Shown here in pieces: positions 8,142 to 16,132 of a stretch of 64,000 nt of DNA. Position numbers and translations under genes: made by a program. Under the pieces are notes generated by a model. That model was not told where the DNA came from and did no database searches. It saw only the letters and a list, made by a program, of their open reading frames with translations. Within the stretch, counting starts at the first letter, position 1; every line of letters begins with the position of its first letter. The DNA is from Melittangium boletus DSM 14713 (lineage in GTDB: Bacteria > Myxococcota > Myxococcia > Myxococcales > Myxococcaceae): NCBI RefSeq assembly GCF_002305855.1, contig NZ_CP022163.1, positions 620,292 to 684,291 of the forward strand. Direction: 5' to 3'.

Positions 8142-9995
8142 TCACGGCGCATTCGGCCCCACATCAGCGGGAGACAACGGCCGCTGCACGGAAGCCATGG
8201 TGGCGTATTCATCCGCGCCCACGTCCAGGGTGGAGCGGAGGTCCCCATCCATGTCCTCCAGGACATAGCCATACGTTCCCACGGCGGCGTTGATGGCGGG
8301 GCTGGTGGAAGACAGCTTCTGCAACCCATCGACCGAGGTCAGCAGCGGATTCACGTTGCGCACCTCACCAGACGCGCGCGACGTGTTGCTCAACGTCGCG
8401 CCGTACCCGATGTTGCCCTGGAACAGGGTGTTGCTCGTCTTCTTCTCGAGGAAGAGCGTGCCCGTCGTGTTGCGAACGAGGTTGTTGGCGACCTTCCCGT
8501 CCACCGGGGCGTGCGTGTAGCTCTTGCCGATGAGGAGCCCGCTCTTGCTGTTGACGATGGTGTTGTGGACGACCTCGGCCCGGTAGACCCGCCAGTGCTT
8601 GGACAGGACAGACGCGTCGGCGTTGCCGGAGGTGGGTCCTCCGTCGTGATCGCCCCCATCGATGAGCAAGGCGTCATCGGTCAGCTTGTCCAGGTAGTTG
8701 TTGTAGACCTTGTGATCGGTTCCGTAGAGCCGGATGCCACCCACGCCGGCCTTGGTTCCATCCCCCAGGATGAAGTTGCCGTAGATGCTGTTGTTGTTGC
8801 CGTGACGCGCGGTGAGTTGGCCCTGTGAGGTGCGGATGGTGTTGTAGCGGATCGCGTTGCCACCGCTCTTGATGGAGATGAACTCCGGATCCCCGTCGCA
8901 GTTCTCGAACAGGTTGTACTGCACGGTCGCGTAGGCGTTGAAGAGGGACACGCTGGACAGCCCGAGCCGGATCGTCTCCAGCCCGTTGGACAGACGCGGT
9001 CCCACGTCGTGGAAGTGGTTGTATTCGATGACGTCGTACTGGGTCATCTGAGTGGAGTAGTCGCCATCCATCGCGATGACCGGGCCGGGATCGCTCTTGT
9101 GGCCGAAATCATTGTGGTCGATCTGGTGATGGTGGCTTCCACCTCCCTTGATGTTCAGCCATTTGACCTCGGTCCCATCCTCCGTGAGCGCGAAGGTGTT
9201 CCGGGTGAGCCGGACATGGTGGGACTTGTCGATCACGACGGCGCTGTTGCCGGTGTTCGTGAACTTCAGCCCCTCGATGACGACGTAGGCGGCGCCAGAC
9301 ACCTGGAGGAAGGCTCCTCCGGAGATGAGGGCCTTGCCCCGGTTCGCCGCCCGGAGGGTGATGGGGCTGGAGGCGGTGCCACTCTTGTTGAGGCTGAAGG
9401 CGCCGCTCTTCGTATAGGTGCCGTTCGCCAGGACGATGGTGGTGCCCGCGGTCGCGTTGGCGAGGGCCGTCGTGAGCTGAGCGGCCGTGGAGACGTTCAC
9501 CACGGGGCCCGTGGATGTTTCGGCGGCGCTCCCATGGATCTCCACCTCCAGATAGCTGTTCCAGGTGTTGGACGTGTTGCCGTACCCCACGAACCGCACG
9601 TAACGCGCGGCAGTGACATCGGTGAAGTCGAAGCTCTGGAGGCCATCCGCCAGGCCGCTCTTCACTCCCGTGCGCACCGGGACGAACGTGGCGCCATCCG
9701 AGGAAGTCTGGATATCGAAGGTGAAGGTCCGGGACGCGCCTTCATGAAAGGCGATCTTCACGAAGGCCACCTTCTTGAGGGCACCCAGATTGAATTGGAT
9801 CCACTGCCCATCCCCCTTCGCGGACCAGCGGGTGCTCACATCCCCGTCCACCGTGTGGGCGGGAATGTTTCCGTCATCCGAGCTCGCGGTGACGGCGGCC
9901 GCCGAGAGGGAAAACCGCGCATCCGCCGAGACCCCCAGGGAAGGAGCCAGTGCCAGGAACAAGCAGGAACCCATCCACCACTTTCGGTGTGACAC
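8142..9995 (-). CDS. Secreted polysaccharide lyase (PL6-type) with discoidin domain
   Basis: 617 residues; GTG start with GAGGT upstream. A signal peptide (to about VSA, 24) is followed by an F5/8-type C (discoidin, CBM32-like) domain at about 25-155 (HTVDGDVSTRWSAKGDGQWI ... RYVRFVGYGN). A right-handed beta-helix covers about 165-590 (TAAQLTTALANATAGTTIVL, VVIEGLKFTNTGN, HHHQIDHNDFGHK, NAIRYNTIRTSQGQLTARHG, LYGTDHKVYNNYL). This arrangement and the RHG/HKV motifs match PL6 alginate or chondroitin lyases, which cleave uronic-acid polysaccharides by beta-elimination. Secretion plus a sugar-binding domain points to degradation of external polymers. Substrate is inferred from family only. Confidence 0.88.
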   Translation of the reverse strand: MSHRKWWMGSCLFLALAPSLGVSADARFSLSAAAVTASSDDGNIPAHTVDGDVSTRWSAKGDGQWIQFNLGALKKVAFVKIAFHEGASRTFTFDIQTSSDGATFVPVRTGVKSGLADGLQSFDFTDVTAARYVRFVGYGNTSNTWNSYLEVEIHGSAAETSTGPVVNVSTAAQLTTALANATAGTTIVLANGTYTKSGAFSLNKSGTASSPITLRAANRGKALISGGAFLQVSGAAYVVIEGLKFTNTGNSAVVIDKSHHVRLTRNTFALTEDGTEVKWLNIKGGGSHHHQIDHNDFGHKSDPGPVIAMDGDYSTQMTQYDVIEYNHFHDVGPRLSNGLETIRLGLSSVSLFNAYATVQYNLFENCDGDPEFISIKSGGNAIRYNTIRTSQGQLTARHGNNNSIYGNFILGDGTKAGVGGIRLYGTDHKVYNNYLDKLTDDALLIDGGDHDGGPTSGNADASVLSKHWRVYRAEVVHNTIVNSKSGLLIGKSYTHAPVDGKVANNLVRNTTGTLFLEKKTSNTLFQGNIGYGATLSNTSRASGEVRNVNPLLTSVDGLQKLSSTSPAINAAVGTYGYVLEDMDGDLRSTLDVGADEYATMASVQRPLSPADVGPNAP

Positions 9996-10012
9996 TCGCG
10001 GACCTCGCCATC

Positions 10013-10040
10013 AAACAGGTTTTCTCTTCAATACCTGTTT
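10013..10040. promoter_or_regulatory. Inverted repeat upstream of the PL6 gene
   Basis: AAACAGGT and ACCTGTTT, perfect 8-base arms separated by 12 bases, in an AT-rich patch 18-45 bases before the lyase start. Either an operator for substrate-responsive control of the lyase or a weak hairpin after the NlpC/P60 gene. The position just before a start codon favours an operator. Confidence 0.4.
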
Positions 10041-10094
10041 TCAGCGTTCCGAGCATCTGCCCAGTCTCTCGACCGGACCGTCACCGAGGGAGGC

Positions 10095-10742
10095 CTACAT
10101 GCGATGGGCCGACGCGTAGCCGACGAACTGCTCTCCCGTGAGGCGCGCGCGCTCCCCGCCCTCGGCCCGGCGGATGTAATCATTGAGGACGCGGCCGCCC
10201 GTGCCCTTGTGTTGGGAGTGGCGCAGGTTCATCCGCGCCCGCGCCACGCCCTTGCCGCCCCGGTGCACGAAGACCACGGTTCCATCGCGCTCCACGGACT
10301 CGATGACGCCCACGTGCGTCACCCCATCGTTGCGCAAGCCGTCGCGGTTGCGGTCATACGTCTCGCGGAAGAAGACGATGTCGCCAGGCTGAGGTGTCTT
10401 CCGGTGCAGGGCGCCCGCACGTTGGGCACGCCGGTACATGGCACTCGCCGCGTTTTCCCCAGGACGGGTGCCGTGCGACAGCAGTTCCACACCCACGGAT
10501 TGGTAGGCGAGCCGCACGAGCCCCGAACAATCATCCGGGACGCGGTGGCGCGCCAGCGATGTGCCCACGAGTCCCGCGGCACGCTGGGCCACCCGTCGGC
10601 CCCGGGAGGGGCGCACGGCCTTCTTCGCGGGCGCCTTCTTCGCCTTCACCACCGCCGGTTTCGTGGACGCGGGCGCACCCAAGGCAGGGGGAGCGAGGAA
10701 CACGCCCAGCAAGCAGGCCAGCAGGAGCGGACGAAACGTCAT
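10095..10742 (-). CDS. Exported NlpC/P60-family cell-wall peptidase
   Basis: 215 residues from the ATG at 10742, which starts a signal peptide (MTFRPLLLACLLGVFLAPPALG). A Lys/Ala-rich basic linker (KAKKAPAKKAV) follows, likely to bind peptidoglycan or another anionic polymer. The catalytic domain carries DDCSGLVRLAY (nucleophile Cys), GDIVFF and THVGVIE (His), the NlpC/P60 papain-like signature. Such enzymes cut gamma-D-Glu-diaminopimelate bonds in the periplasm or on prey walls. An in-frame ATG 12 codons upstream would bury the signal peptide. It is transcribed towards the PL6 gene. Confidence 0.88.
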   Translation of the reverse strand: MTFRPLLLACLLGVFLAPPALGAPASTKPAVVKAKKAPAKKAVRPSRGRRVAQRAAGLVGTSLARHRVPDDCSGLVRLAYQSVGVELLSHGTRPGENAASAMYRRAQRAGALHRKTPQPGDIVFFRETYDRNRDGLRNDGVTHVGVIESVERDGTVVFVHRGGKGVARARMNLRHSQHKGTGGRVLNDYIRRAEGGERARLTGEQFVGYASAHRM

Positions 10743-10908
10743 GGTGTTCTGAACGGGCCCGCCGCCTCGGGAATTCAAGGCCGACGCGGTGCACCTGGGT
10801 GGAACTCGCCCGCCTGGGAATCAGGCAACGCGGCCCTCTCTCCGCCTCCTTCCCACCCAAGGTACTCACGATCCGCGCAACACGCGAAAAACAGGCCGTG
10901 CCGAGGTG

Positions 10909-11106
10909 CTACCCCACGCGCAGGATCAAGTGGCCACGCGCGTCCTGCCCCACATAGGACAGCGCGGTGAAGTCCTGGATCCAGTCCACGTCCGCGAGGT
11001 GCTCGGCCGTCTCCGTGCCCGAGATGGCGACGACACGCGCTCCGGCGGTACGTCCCGCGAGGATGCCCACCCGCGCATCCAGCCGGGTGCCCGGCGTCAG
11101 GCGCAT
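10909..11106 (-). CDS. 65-residue protein coupled to the TldD-type gene
   Basis: Starts two bases after the stop codon of the TldD-type gene, so translational coupling is likely if it is real. Residues 24-45 (ARVVAISGTET, ADVDWIQDF) loosely recall the start of class-3 lipase domains (Gly-Thr followed by Asp-Trp), but the rest of such a domain is absent. It may be a remnant, a small partner protein, or a chance frame. Codon use looks like coding DNA, which is why it is listed. Confidence 0.4.
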   Translation of the reverse strand: MRLTPGTRLDARVGILAGRTAGARVVAISGTETAEHLADVDWIQDFTALSYVGQDARGHLILRVG

Positions 11107-11108
11107 GG

Positions 11109-12839
11109 CTACTTCACCTCGCCGCTGGCGGTGCCATTCTCCAAGGGACGCGGCAACAGCGGCGGCCGGTCCTTGCCTTCCTGGGTCCGCTGCAGCTCGA
11201 TCTCCTGCAGGAGCAGCGCGGGCGCCACCGTGGACACGGGCACGTTGCCGCTCTCCGCGCCACAGAAGCCGTTGAAGATGCCAGGCTTGCGCCCCGTGGC
11301 CAGGATGCGGTTCACCGCCGACAACGGCGTGCCCACGATCTCCACGCCCCGCACCAGCGTCTCCTCGCCCGTCTTCACGTCCACGCGGAACACCATGCGC
11401 GGCACGCCCTTGAACGCCTGGTAGCCGTAGCTCGAGGTGTTGGTGTTGCCGCCGGTGATGTCCCGGATGAGCAATCCGTAGGGCTTGCCCTGCCGCTTCG
11501 CCTCCGCGATGAGCCGCCGCTTGAGCTCCCCGTCATCCACCTGCTTCGTCGACTCGACGATGAGGTTGGCCATGCGCGCCACGGGCTTGGCCGTGCCCTG
11601 GCTGCGGCCATGGCCATTGGACTGGAGGAAGCCCTCCACGGGCCGGCGCGACAGCAGGTAGTTCTTGAGCACGCCCTTGTCCACCAGCACCGTGCGCTGC
11701 CCCTTCACGCCCTCCTCGTCGTACTCGTAGAAGCCATTGAGCGGTTCGCCCTGGAGCGAACGAACCGTGGGGTCATCCACGATGCTCAGGAACGTGGGCA
11801 GCACGGGTTTACCCACCTGGCCCCGGAATGTCTTGCCCTCGCCCTCCCCGTCCTGACGGTCGCCCTCCAGGCGGTGGCCCACCGCCTCGTGGAAGAGCAC
11901 GCCCGCGGCCTCCGGGGCCAGGATGGCCGGGCCCGTGTACGGATCGATGGCGGGCGCCTTGCGCAGCGCGAGCAGTTCCTCGATGACGCGCGTGGCGGCC
12001 ACCGCCAGCGTCTTGTCGTCCGGCAGCCCCGCCTCGGTGGGCGCGTAGTAGTTGCGCGAATCGGTCAGCAACTGCCCGTCATCCGCGCGCGTCACCGCGG
12101 ACACGTGCAGGCCGTACATCACCTCCTCCGACACGATGCGGCTGCCCTCCGTGGACACGAAGAGCCGCTTCACCTTGTCCGCGGTGATGCGCACCTCCGA
12201 GTCGAAGAGCTCCGGATGCGCGGTGAAGCGCGCCGACACCTCACGGGCCACGCGCGCCCAGCGGTCATGGTCGAACGGAAAGGCCAGCGGCGGCTGCACC
12301 GAGCGCACCGGCTTCTCCTGGGAGAAGGACGGCGGGCGCTTGGGATCCTCCACCGCGTAGACGTTTTCTCCCTTCTTCTTGAGCAGTTGACTGAGCGAGG
12401 CCTTGTACTTCTCGTCCGTGGCGAGCCACAGCGCGGTGCGCAGCGCCAGGGGCGAGTCATCCAGGGGGCCGTCCTTGTTGACGACGTAGCTGGAGCCCGG
12501 ACCACTGCCCAGGTAGTAGGCGTATTCGTCGGGGCCCGAGTTGTCGAACTCGTACGAGCCCACGCGCGTGTCCACGTACAGCTTGCGGTGGTGGTAGGTG
12601 TCGTCCAGGAAGAGCGAGCCGTAGCGCGCGACGACGACGGACTGGTCCACGTCCTTGACCTGGTAGCTGATGAAGTACGGGGGCTCGTGGTTCTGCAACT
12701 TGAGCTGTTGGTGGTTACGTTGCAGTTCCTCCGCCATCGCGTCCAGCAGGGTCACTCGCGCATCCGGAGGGGGCGCGGCGGCGGTGAGCAGGACGGAGGT
12801 GGCGAGCAGCGGGAGGACGGAGCGGTGTCGGATTCGCAC
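11109..12839 (-). CDS. Exported TldD/PmbA-family metalloprotease
   Basis: 576 residues; GTG start. The N-terminus (MRIRHRSVLPLLATSVLLTAAA) is a signal peptide, unusual because classical TldD/TldE is cytoplasmic. The TldD fold is clear: the zinc motif HEAVGH (about 315-320), LEGD, ILAPEAAGVLFHEA, GFYEYDEEGV, VLVDKGVLKNYLLSRRP, GRSQGTAKPVARMANL, and the C-terminal ITGGNTNTSSYGYQAFKG and GFCGAESGNVPVSTVAP. It is longer than E. coli TldD (~480) because of an N-terminal extension. Known TldD/E pairs degrade unfolded peptides, for example in microcin maturation and CcdA turnover. No TldE partner is visible here, so a periplasmic homomeric peptidase is inferred. Confidence 0.88.
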   Translation of the reverse strand: MRIRHRSVLPLLATSVLLTAAAPPPDARVTLLDAMAEELQRNHQQLKLQNHEPPYFISYQVKDVDQSVVVARYGSLFLDDTYHHRKLYVDTRVGSYEFDNSGPDEYAYYLGSGPGSSYVVNKDGPLDDSPLALRTALWLATDEKYKASLSQLLKKKGENVYAVEDPKRPPSFSQEKPVRSVQPPLAFPFDHDRWARVAREVSARFTAHPELFDSEVRITADKVKRLFVSTEGSRIVSEEVMYGLHVSAVTRADDGQLLTDSRNYYAPTEAGLPDDKTLAVAATRVIEELLALRKAPAIDPYTGPAILAPEAAGVLFHEAVGHRLEGDRQDGEGEGKTFRGQVGKPVLPTFLSIVDDPTVRSLQGEPLNGFYEYDEEGVKGQRTVLVDKGVLKNYLLSRRPVEGFLQSNGHGRSQGTAKPVARMANLIVESTKQVDDGELKRRLIAEAKRQGKPYGLLIRDITGGNTNTSSYGYQAFKGVPRMVFRVDVKTGEETLVRGVEIVGTPLSAVNRILATGRKPGIFNGFCGAESGNVPVSTVAPALLLQEIELQRTQEGKDRPPLLPRPLENGTASGEVK

Positions 12840-12944
12840 GCCCGGGACTCTATCTCAGAGACCCCCTGGGTCGTCCCGGGACGATGCTCGACTGGCGGGG
12901 AAGCGGGCCGAAACGGTAGACAGGCGCATGAAAGGAACTCATCC

Positions 12945-13703
12945 ATGAACGACAAGGTCGTGGTCATCACGGGGGCGAGCGGTGGCATTGGCGCCGCCTT
13001 CGCGCGGCTGACGGGGAGCAAGGGAAACCGGGTGGTGCTCGCCGCGCGGCGGGAGGTGGAATTGCACCAGGTGGCGGCCCATTCAGGGCCCGAGGCCCTG
13101 GTCGTCCCCGCCGATGTCACCCGGCGCGAGGACATCCAGCGGGTCCTGGACGCGGCGCTCGACCGGTTCGGACGGGTGGACGTCTGGGTGAACAACGCCG
13201 GGCGAGGCATCAGCAAGCTCGTCTCCGAGCTCACCGACGAGGACTTCGACGAGATGATGCGCGTCAACGTCAAGTCGGCGCTCTACGGCATGCAGGCGGT
13301 GCTCCCCCACTTCCAGGAGCGCGGCCAGGGGCACCTCATCAACGTGTCGTCCATGCTGGGACGCGTGCCCTATGTGCCGTTCCGCTCCGCGTACAACGCG
13401 GCCAAACACGCGCTCAACGCCCTCACGGCCAACCTGCGCATGGAGGTGCGCGAGCGCTTCCCCCACATCCACGTGTCCACCGTGCTGCCGGGCCCCGTGG
13501 CCACCGAGTTCGGCGTGAACGCGCTCGGGGGCGGGCCCGACTCGCGCCGGATGCCCAATGCCCAGACACCCGAGGAGGTCGCCGCCGTCATCCAGGACCT
13601 CATCGAGCGGCCTCGCGGCGACGTGTACACCCGGCCCGAGTACCACGGCCAGGTGCTCGCGTATTACGGCTCCGCGGACATGGGCGCCCCCGAGAAGAGC
13701 TGA
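12945..13703 (+). CDS. Short-chain dehydrogenase/reductase
   Basis: 252 residues; AAAGGAA lies about nine bases before the ATG at 12945. A classical SDR: the NAD(P) motif TGASGGIG (9-16), NNAG, the catalytic serine in INVSSMLG, and Tyr-x-x-x-Lys in SAYNAAKHAL. The AARR segment after beta-2 suggests NADPH preference. Substrate cannot be read. It diverges from the TldD-type gene and converges with the S4 gene 12 bases away, so it is probably monocistronic. Confidence 0.92.
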   Translation: MNDKVVVITGASGGIGAAFARLTGSKGNRVVLAARREVELHQVAAHSGPEALVVPADVTRREDIQRVLDAALDRFGRVDVWVNNAGRGISKLVSELTDEDFDEMMRVNVKSALYGMQAVLPHFQERGQGHLINVSSMLGRVPYVPFRSAYNAAKHALNALTANLRMEVRERFPHIHVSTVLPGPVATEFGVNALGGGPDSRRMPNAQTPEEVAAVIQDLIERPRGDVYTRPEYHGQVLAYYGSADMGAPEKS

Positions 13704-13715
13704 GCGCCCCGGGCC

Positions 13716-14348
13716 TCACACCCGCTGCGCGTAGAATTCCACGATGAAGGGCGCGTTGACGTTGACGGGAATCTCCTCCCGCTCGGCCTCGCGCACGTAG
13801 CGCACGCCCTGCCCTCCCTCCACCACCTGGAGGTAGCCCGGCACCTGGCGATCCTTCATCCGCTCGAAGCACTCCTTCACGATGAGCAGCTCCTTGTGGG
13901 TGGACGCGAAGCGCACCTCGCTGCCATTCCTCACCCGGTAGCTGGGGATGTTGACGCGCTCACCGTCCACCTGCAGGTAGCCGTGACGCACGAACTGCCG
14001 CGCCTGACGGATGCTCGTCGCCAGGCCCGCGCGCAGCACCACCACGTCCAGCCGGCGCTCGAGCAGTTGCAGCAGCACCGTGCCCGTGTTGCCGGGCGAG
14101 CGGCGTGCCTCCAGGAAGGCCTTTCGGCACTGCTTCTCCAACAACCCGTAGAAGAGCTTGAGCTTCTGCTTCTCGCGCAGCCGCTGCCCGTAGTCGCTCA
14201 CCGAGGGCCGGGCCGTCGCCCCGTGCTGCCCGGGGGGATAGGGCCGGCGCAGCACCGGATCCTTGTCCGGATCCTTCGCGGTGATGTTCGACAGCGCAAT
14301 CCCCAGCCGACGGCACACCCTGCCGCGAGGTCCCGTATTCCGCGCCAC
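13716..14348 (-). CDS. rpsD: Cysteine-poor paralogue of ribosomal protein S4
   Basis: 210 residues from the GTG at 14348 (GGAG six bases upstream). The S4 features are all there: [23 protein letters not shown], the S4 RNA-binding domain ([39 protein letters not shown]) and the [10 protein letters not shown] end. In zinc-binding S4 the first ~40 residues carry four cysteines; here only one remains (GRVCRRLG), the C-minus type. C-minus paralogues typically replace zinc-containing ribosomal proteins during metal limitation. It stands alone, away from other ribosomal genes, directly behind a Fur/Zur-type palindrome. It has an isolated AT-rich upstream region unlike its surroundings. Confidence 0.92.
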   Translation of the reverse strand: MARNTGPRGRVCRRLGIALSNITAKDPDKDPVLRRPYPPGQHGATARPSVSDYGQRLREKQKLKLFYGLLEKQCRKAFLEARRSPGNTGTVLLQLLERRLDVVVLRAGLATSIRQARQFVRHGYLQVDGERVNIPSYRVRNGSEVRFASTHKELLIVKECFERMKDRQVPGYLQVVEGGQGVRYVREAEREEIPVNVNAPFIVEFYAQRV

Positions 14349-14381
14349 GTCTCGCTCCTCCCACCCGGCGTTGTCGCCAAG

Positions 14382-14410
14382 TTGAAATTGATAATCAGTA
14401 TCAATTTCAA
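14382..14410 (-). promoter_or_regulatory. Fur/Zur-type operator before the S4 paralogue
   Basis: TTGAAATTGATA, a 5-base centre, then TATCAATTTCAA: perfect 12-base inverted arms, lying 34-62 bases before the S4 start. The core TGATAATCAGTATCA closely resembles Fur-family boxes (7-1-7 type). Given the cysteine-poor S4 it controls, Zur is the likelier ligand, but the sequence cannot separate Zur from Fur. Confidence 0.75.
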
Positions 14411-14437
14411 TTACCTGAAACACCCCTCCTCCGTCAA
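14408..14437 (-). promoter_or_regulatory. Candidate promoter of the S4 paralogue
   Basis: Reading the minus strand: TTGACG (14437-14432), 18 bases, TAATTG (14413-14408). The -10 element abuts the palindrome, so a bound Fur-family repressor would block it. The hexamers are only moderately close to consensus. Confidence 0.4.
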
Positions 14438-14456
14438 GGGCCCGGAGGAGCACCAT

Positions 14457-15977
14457 TCACGTGCCCGTGGACGCGGGCAGCAGTGGAGGAAGCGAGAGGT
14501 ATTCCCCGGGGTCGAAGCGCTCGACGCGGCGCCGGTACGTGAAGGTGAAGCCCGGCCACAGGGCGGAGTTGCGCCCCGTGTCATCGAGGTACCAGCTCGT
14601 GCAGCCCCCCTGGTTCCACACGCTCCCGAGGGTGCGCTCATCCACGGCCGCGACGAAGGACGCCTGTGCCTCCGGGCTCGGCTCCACGGCCGCCACTCCC
14701 CCCGCGCGCATGAAGTCCAACGCGTTGAGCAGGTGCTCCACCTGCGCCTCGATCATCAGCACCACCGAGGTGTGGCCCAACGACGTGTTGGGACCCAGGA
14801 GCATGAAGAGATTGGGGAAGCCCGACACCGTCACCCCGAGGTGCGCCTTGGGGCTTCCGGCGAACACCTCGGCGAGCGAGCGCCCGTCACGTCCGCGGAT
14901 GCGCCGGGAAGAGGGATGATCCGCCACGACGAAGCCAGTGCCAAGGATGATCGTGTCGACCTCGTGCTCGGACCCCGCCCGCGTGAGGATGGAGCGCGCG
15001 CGGATCTCCTGGATGGCGTCGGTGATGAGCTCCACGTTCGGCTGGGTCAGCGACGGCAGGTAGTCGTCCGACACGAGCACGCGCTTGCAGCCTATCTGGT
15101 AGTCGGGCGTCAGCCGGGCACGGAGGAGGGGATCCGGCACGCTGCGCTCCAGGTGACGGAGCGAGTGGCGCCGGACCCACCGCATGATCGACGGGTGGCG
15201 GAAGGCCAGCAACAAGGACTCATGCTTCGCGAAGAGACCGGCGCGGGCGAGCCATTGCGCCGCGGGCACCCGCTGGAAGAGGCGCCTCGCCCGCGCGGAG
15301 ATGGCGCGATTGCCCCGGGGGAGGATCCACGGCGGCGTGCGCTGGAAGAGCGACAACCTCGCCACCTCCGGTTGGATCCGCGGCACGAACTGGATCGCCG
15401 AAGCACCCGTCCCCACCACCGCCACCCTCCGGCCCGCGAGGGCGTGGGAATGGTCCCAGCGCGCCGAGTGCATGACCTTGCCCTCGAAGGTGTCGAGCCC
15501 GGGCAATGGAGGAACCGACGGCTCGCTCAGCCCCCCCATGGCCGAGACGAGGACATCCGCGGTGAAGGCCCCCTTCGACGTCTTCAGCTGCCAGCGCCGC
15601 CGCGCGTCGTTCCACTCGGCCTCGAGTAATTCATGCCCGAAGCGCAGGTGGGGCGTGAGGCCGAAGCGCGAGGCACAGTCGCGCAGGTACTCCCAGATCT
15701 CCGCCTGAGGGGAGTAATCGTGCGTCCACCGGGGATTCGGGGCGAACGAGAACGAGAAGAGGTGCGATTGCACATCGCACGCGCAGCCTGGATAGGAGTT
15801 GTCGCGCCAGACCCCCCCGACCGAGTCCGCGCGCTCCAGGATGAGGAAGTCGTCCACCCCCCGCTGTTTGAGCCGGATGGCGGCGCCCAGTCCTCCGAAC
15901 CCGCTCCCAACGATGACGACATGAACATGACGCGGCTCCGACACGGGCGACTCCGAGGCTCGGCGGATGCGGCCCAT
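14457..15977 (-). CDS. FAD-dependent monooxygenase, Baeyer-Villiger type
   Basis: 506 residues. The N-terminal FAD motif is VIVGSGFGGLGAA, followed by the second-strand acid ILERADSVGGVWRDN and the YPGCACDV segment. The Baeyer-Villiger fingerprint appears as FEGKVMHSARWDH (F-x-G-x-x-x-H-x-x-x-W), followed by the NADPH motif VAVVGTGASAIQ. The C-terminus has LGTGFVVADH and NLFMLLGPNTSLGH. Such enzymes use NADPH and O2 to insert oxygen next to a carbonyl or oxidise N/S centres; substrate is not predictable. It is upstream of the S4 gene on the same strand but separated by that gene's own control region. Confidence 0.9.
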   Translation of the reverse strand: MGRIRRASESPVSEPRHVHVVIVGSGFGGLGAAIRLKQRGVDDFLILERADSVGGVWRDNSYPGCACDVQSHLFSFSFAPNPRWTHDYSPQAEIWEYLRDCASRFGLTPHLRFGHELLEAEWNDARRRWQLKTSKGAFTADVLVSAMGGLSEPSVPPLPGLDTFEGKVMHSARWDHSHALAGRRVAVVGTGASAIQFVPRIQPEVARLSLFQRTPPWILPRGNRAISARARRLFQRVPAAQWLARAGLFAKHESLLLAFRHPSIMRWVRRHSLRHLERSVPDPLLRARLTPDYQIGCKRVLVSDDYLPSLTQPNVELITDAIQEIRARSILTRAGSEHEVDTIILGTGFVVADHPSSRRIRGRDGRSLAEVFAGSPKAHLGVTVSGFPNLFMLLGPNTSLGHTSVVLMIEAQVEHLLNALDFMRAGGVAAVEPSPEAQASFVAAVDERTLGSVWNQGGCTSWYLDDTGRNSALWPGFTFTYRRRVERFDPGEYLSLPPLLPASTGT

Positions 15978-16031
15978 CCGCTCCAGAGCGGTCTATAAGT
16001 CGACTCCGGGGGGCATCAAGGTGAAGCCACG

Positions 16032-16080
16032 AAAAGAAGAAGCCCCGCCATGACGCCTCCTTGAGGAGTCACGACGGGGC
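16032..16080 (-). terminator. Rho-independent terminator of the sugar dehydrogenase operon
   Basis: On the minus strand GCCCCG...CGGGGC encloses a second pairing (ACTCC...GGAG) and is followed by a T-rich run (TTCTTCTTTT). It lies 53 bases after the stop codon at 16133. Confidence 0.75.
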
Positions 16081-16132
16081 CGCTCGCGCGCCCGGACGGC
16101 CGTCAGGCCGACCGGGTCTCACGCGGGGTGCA

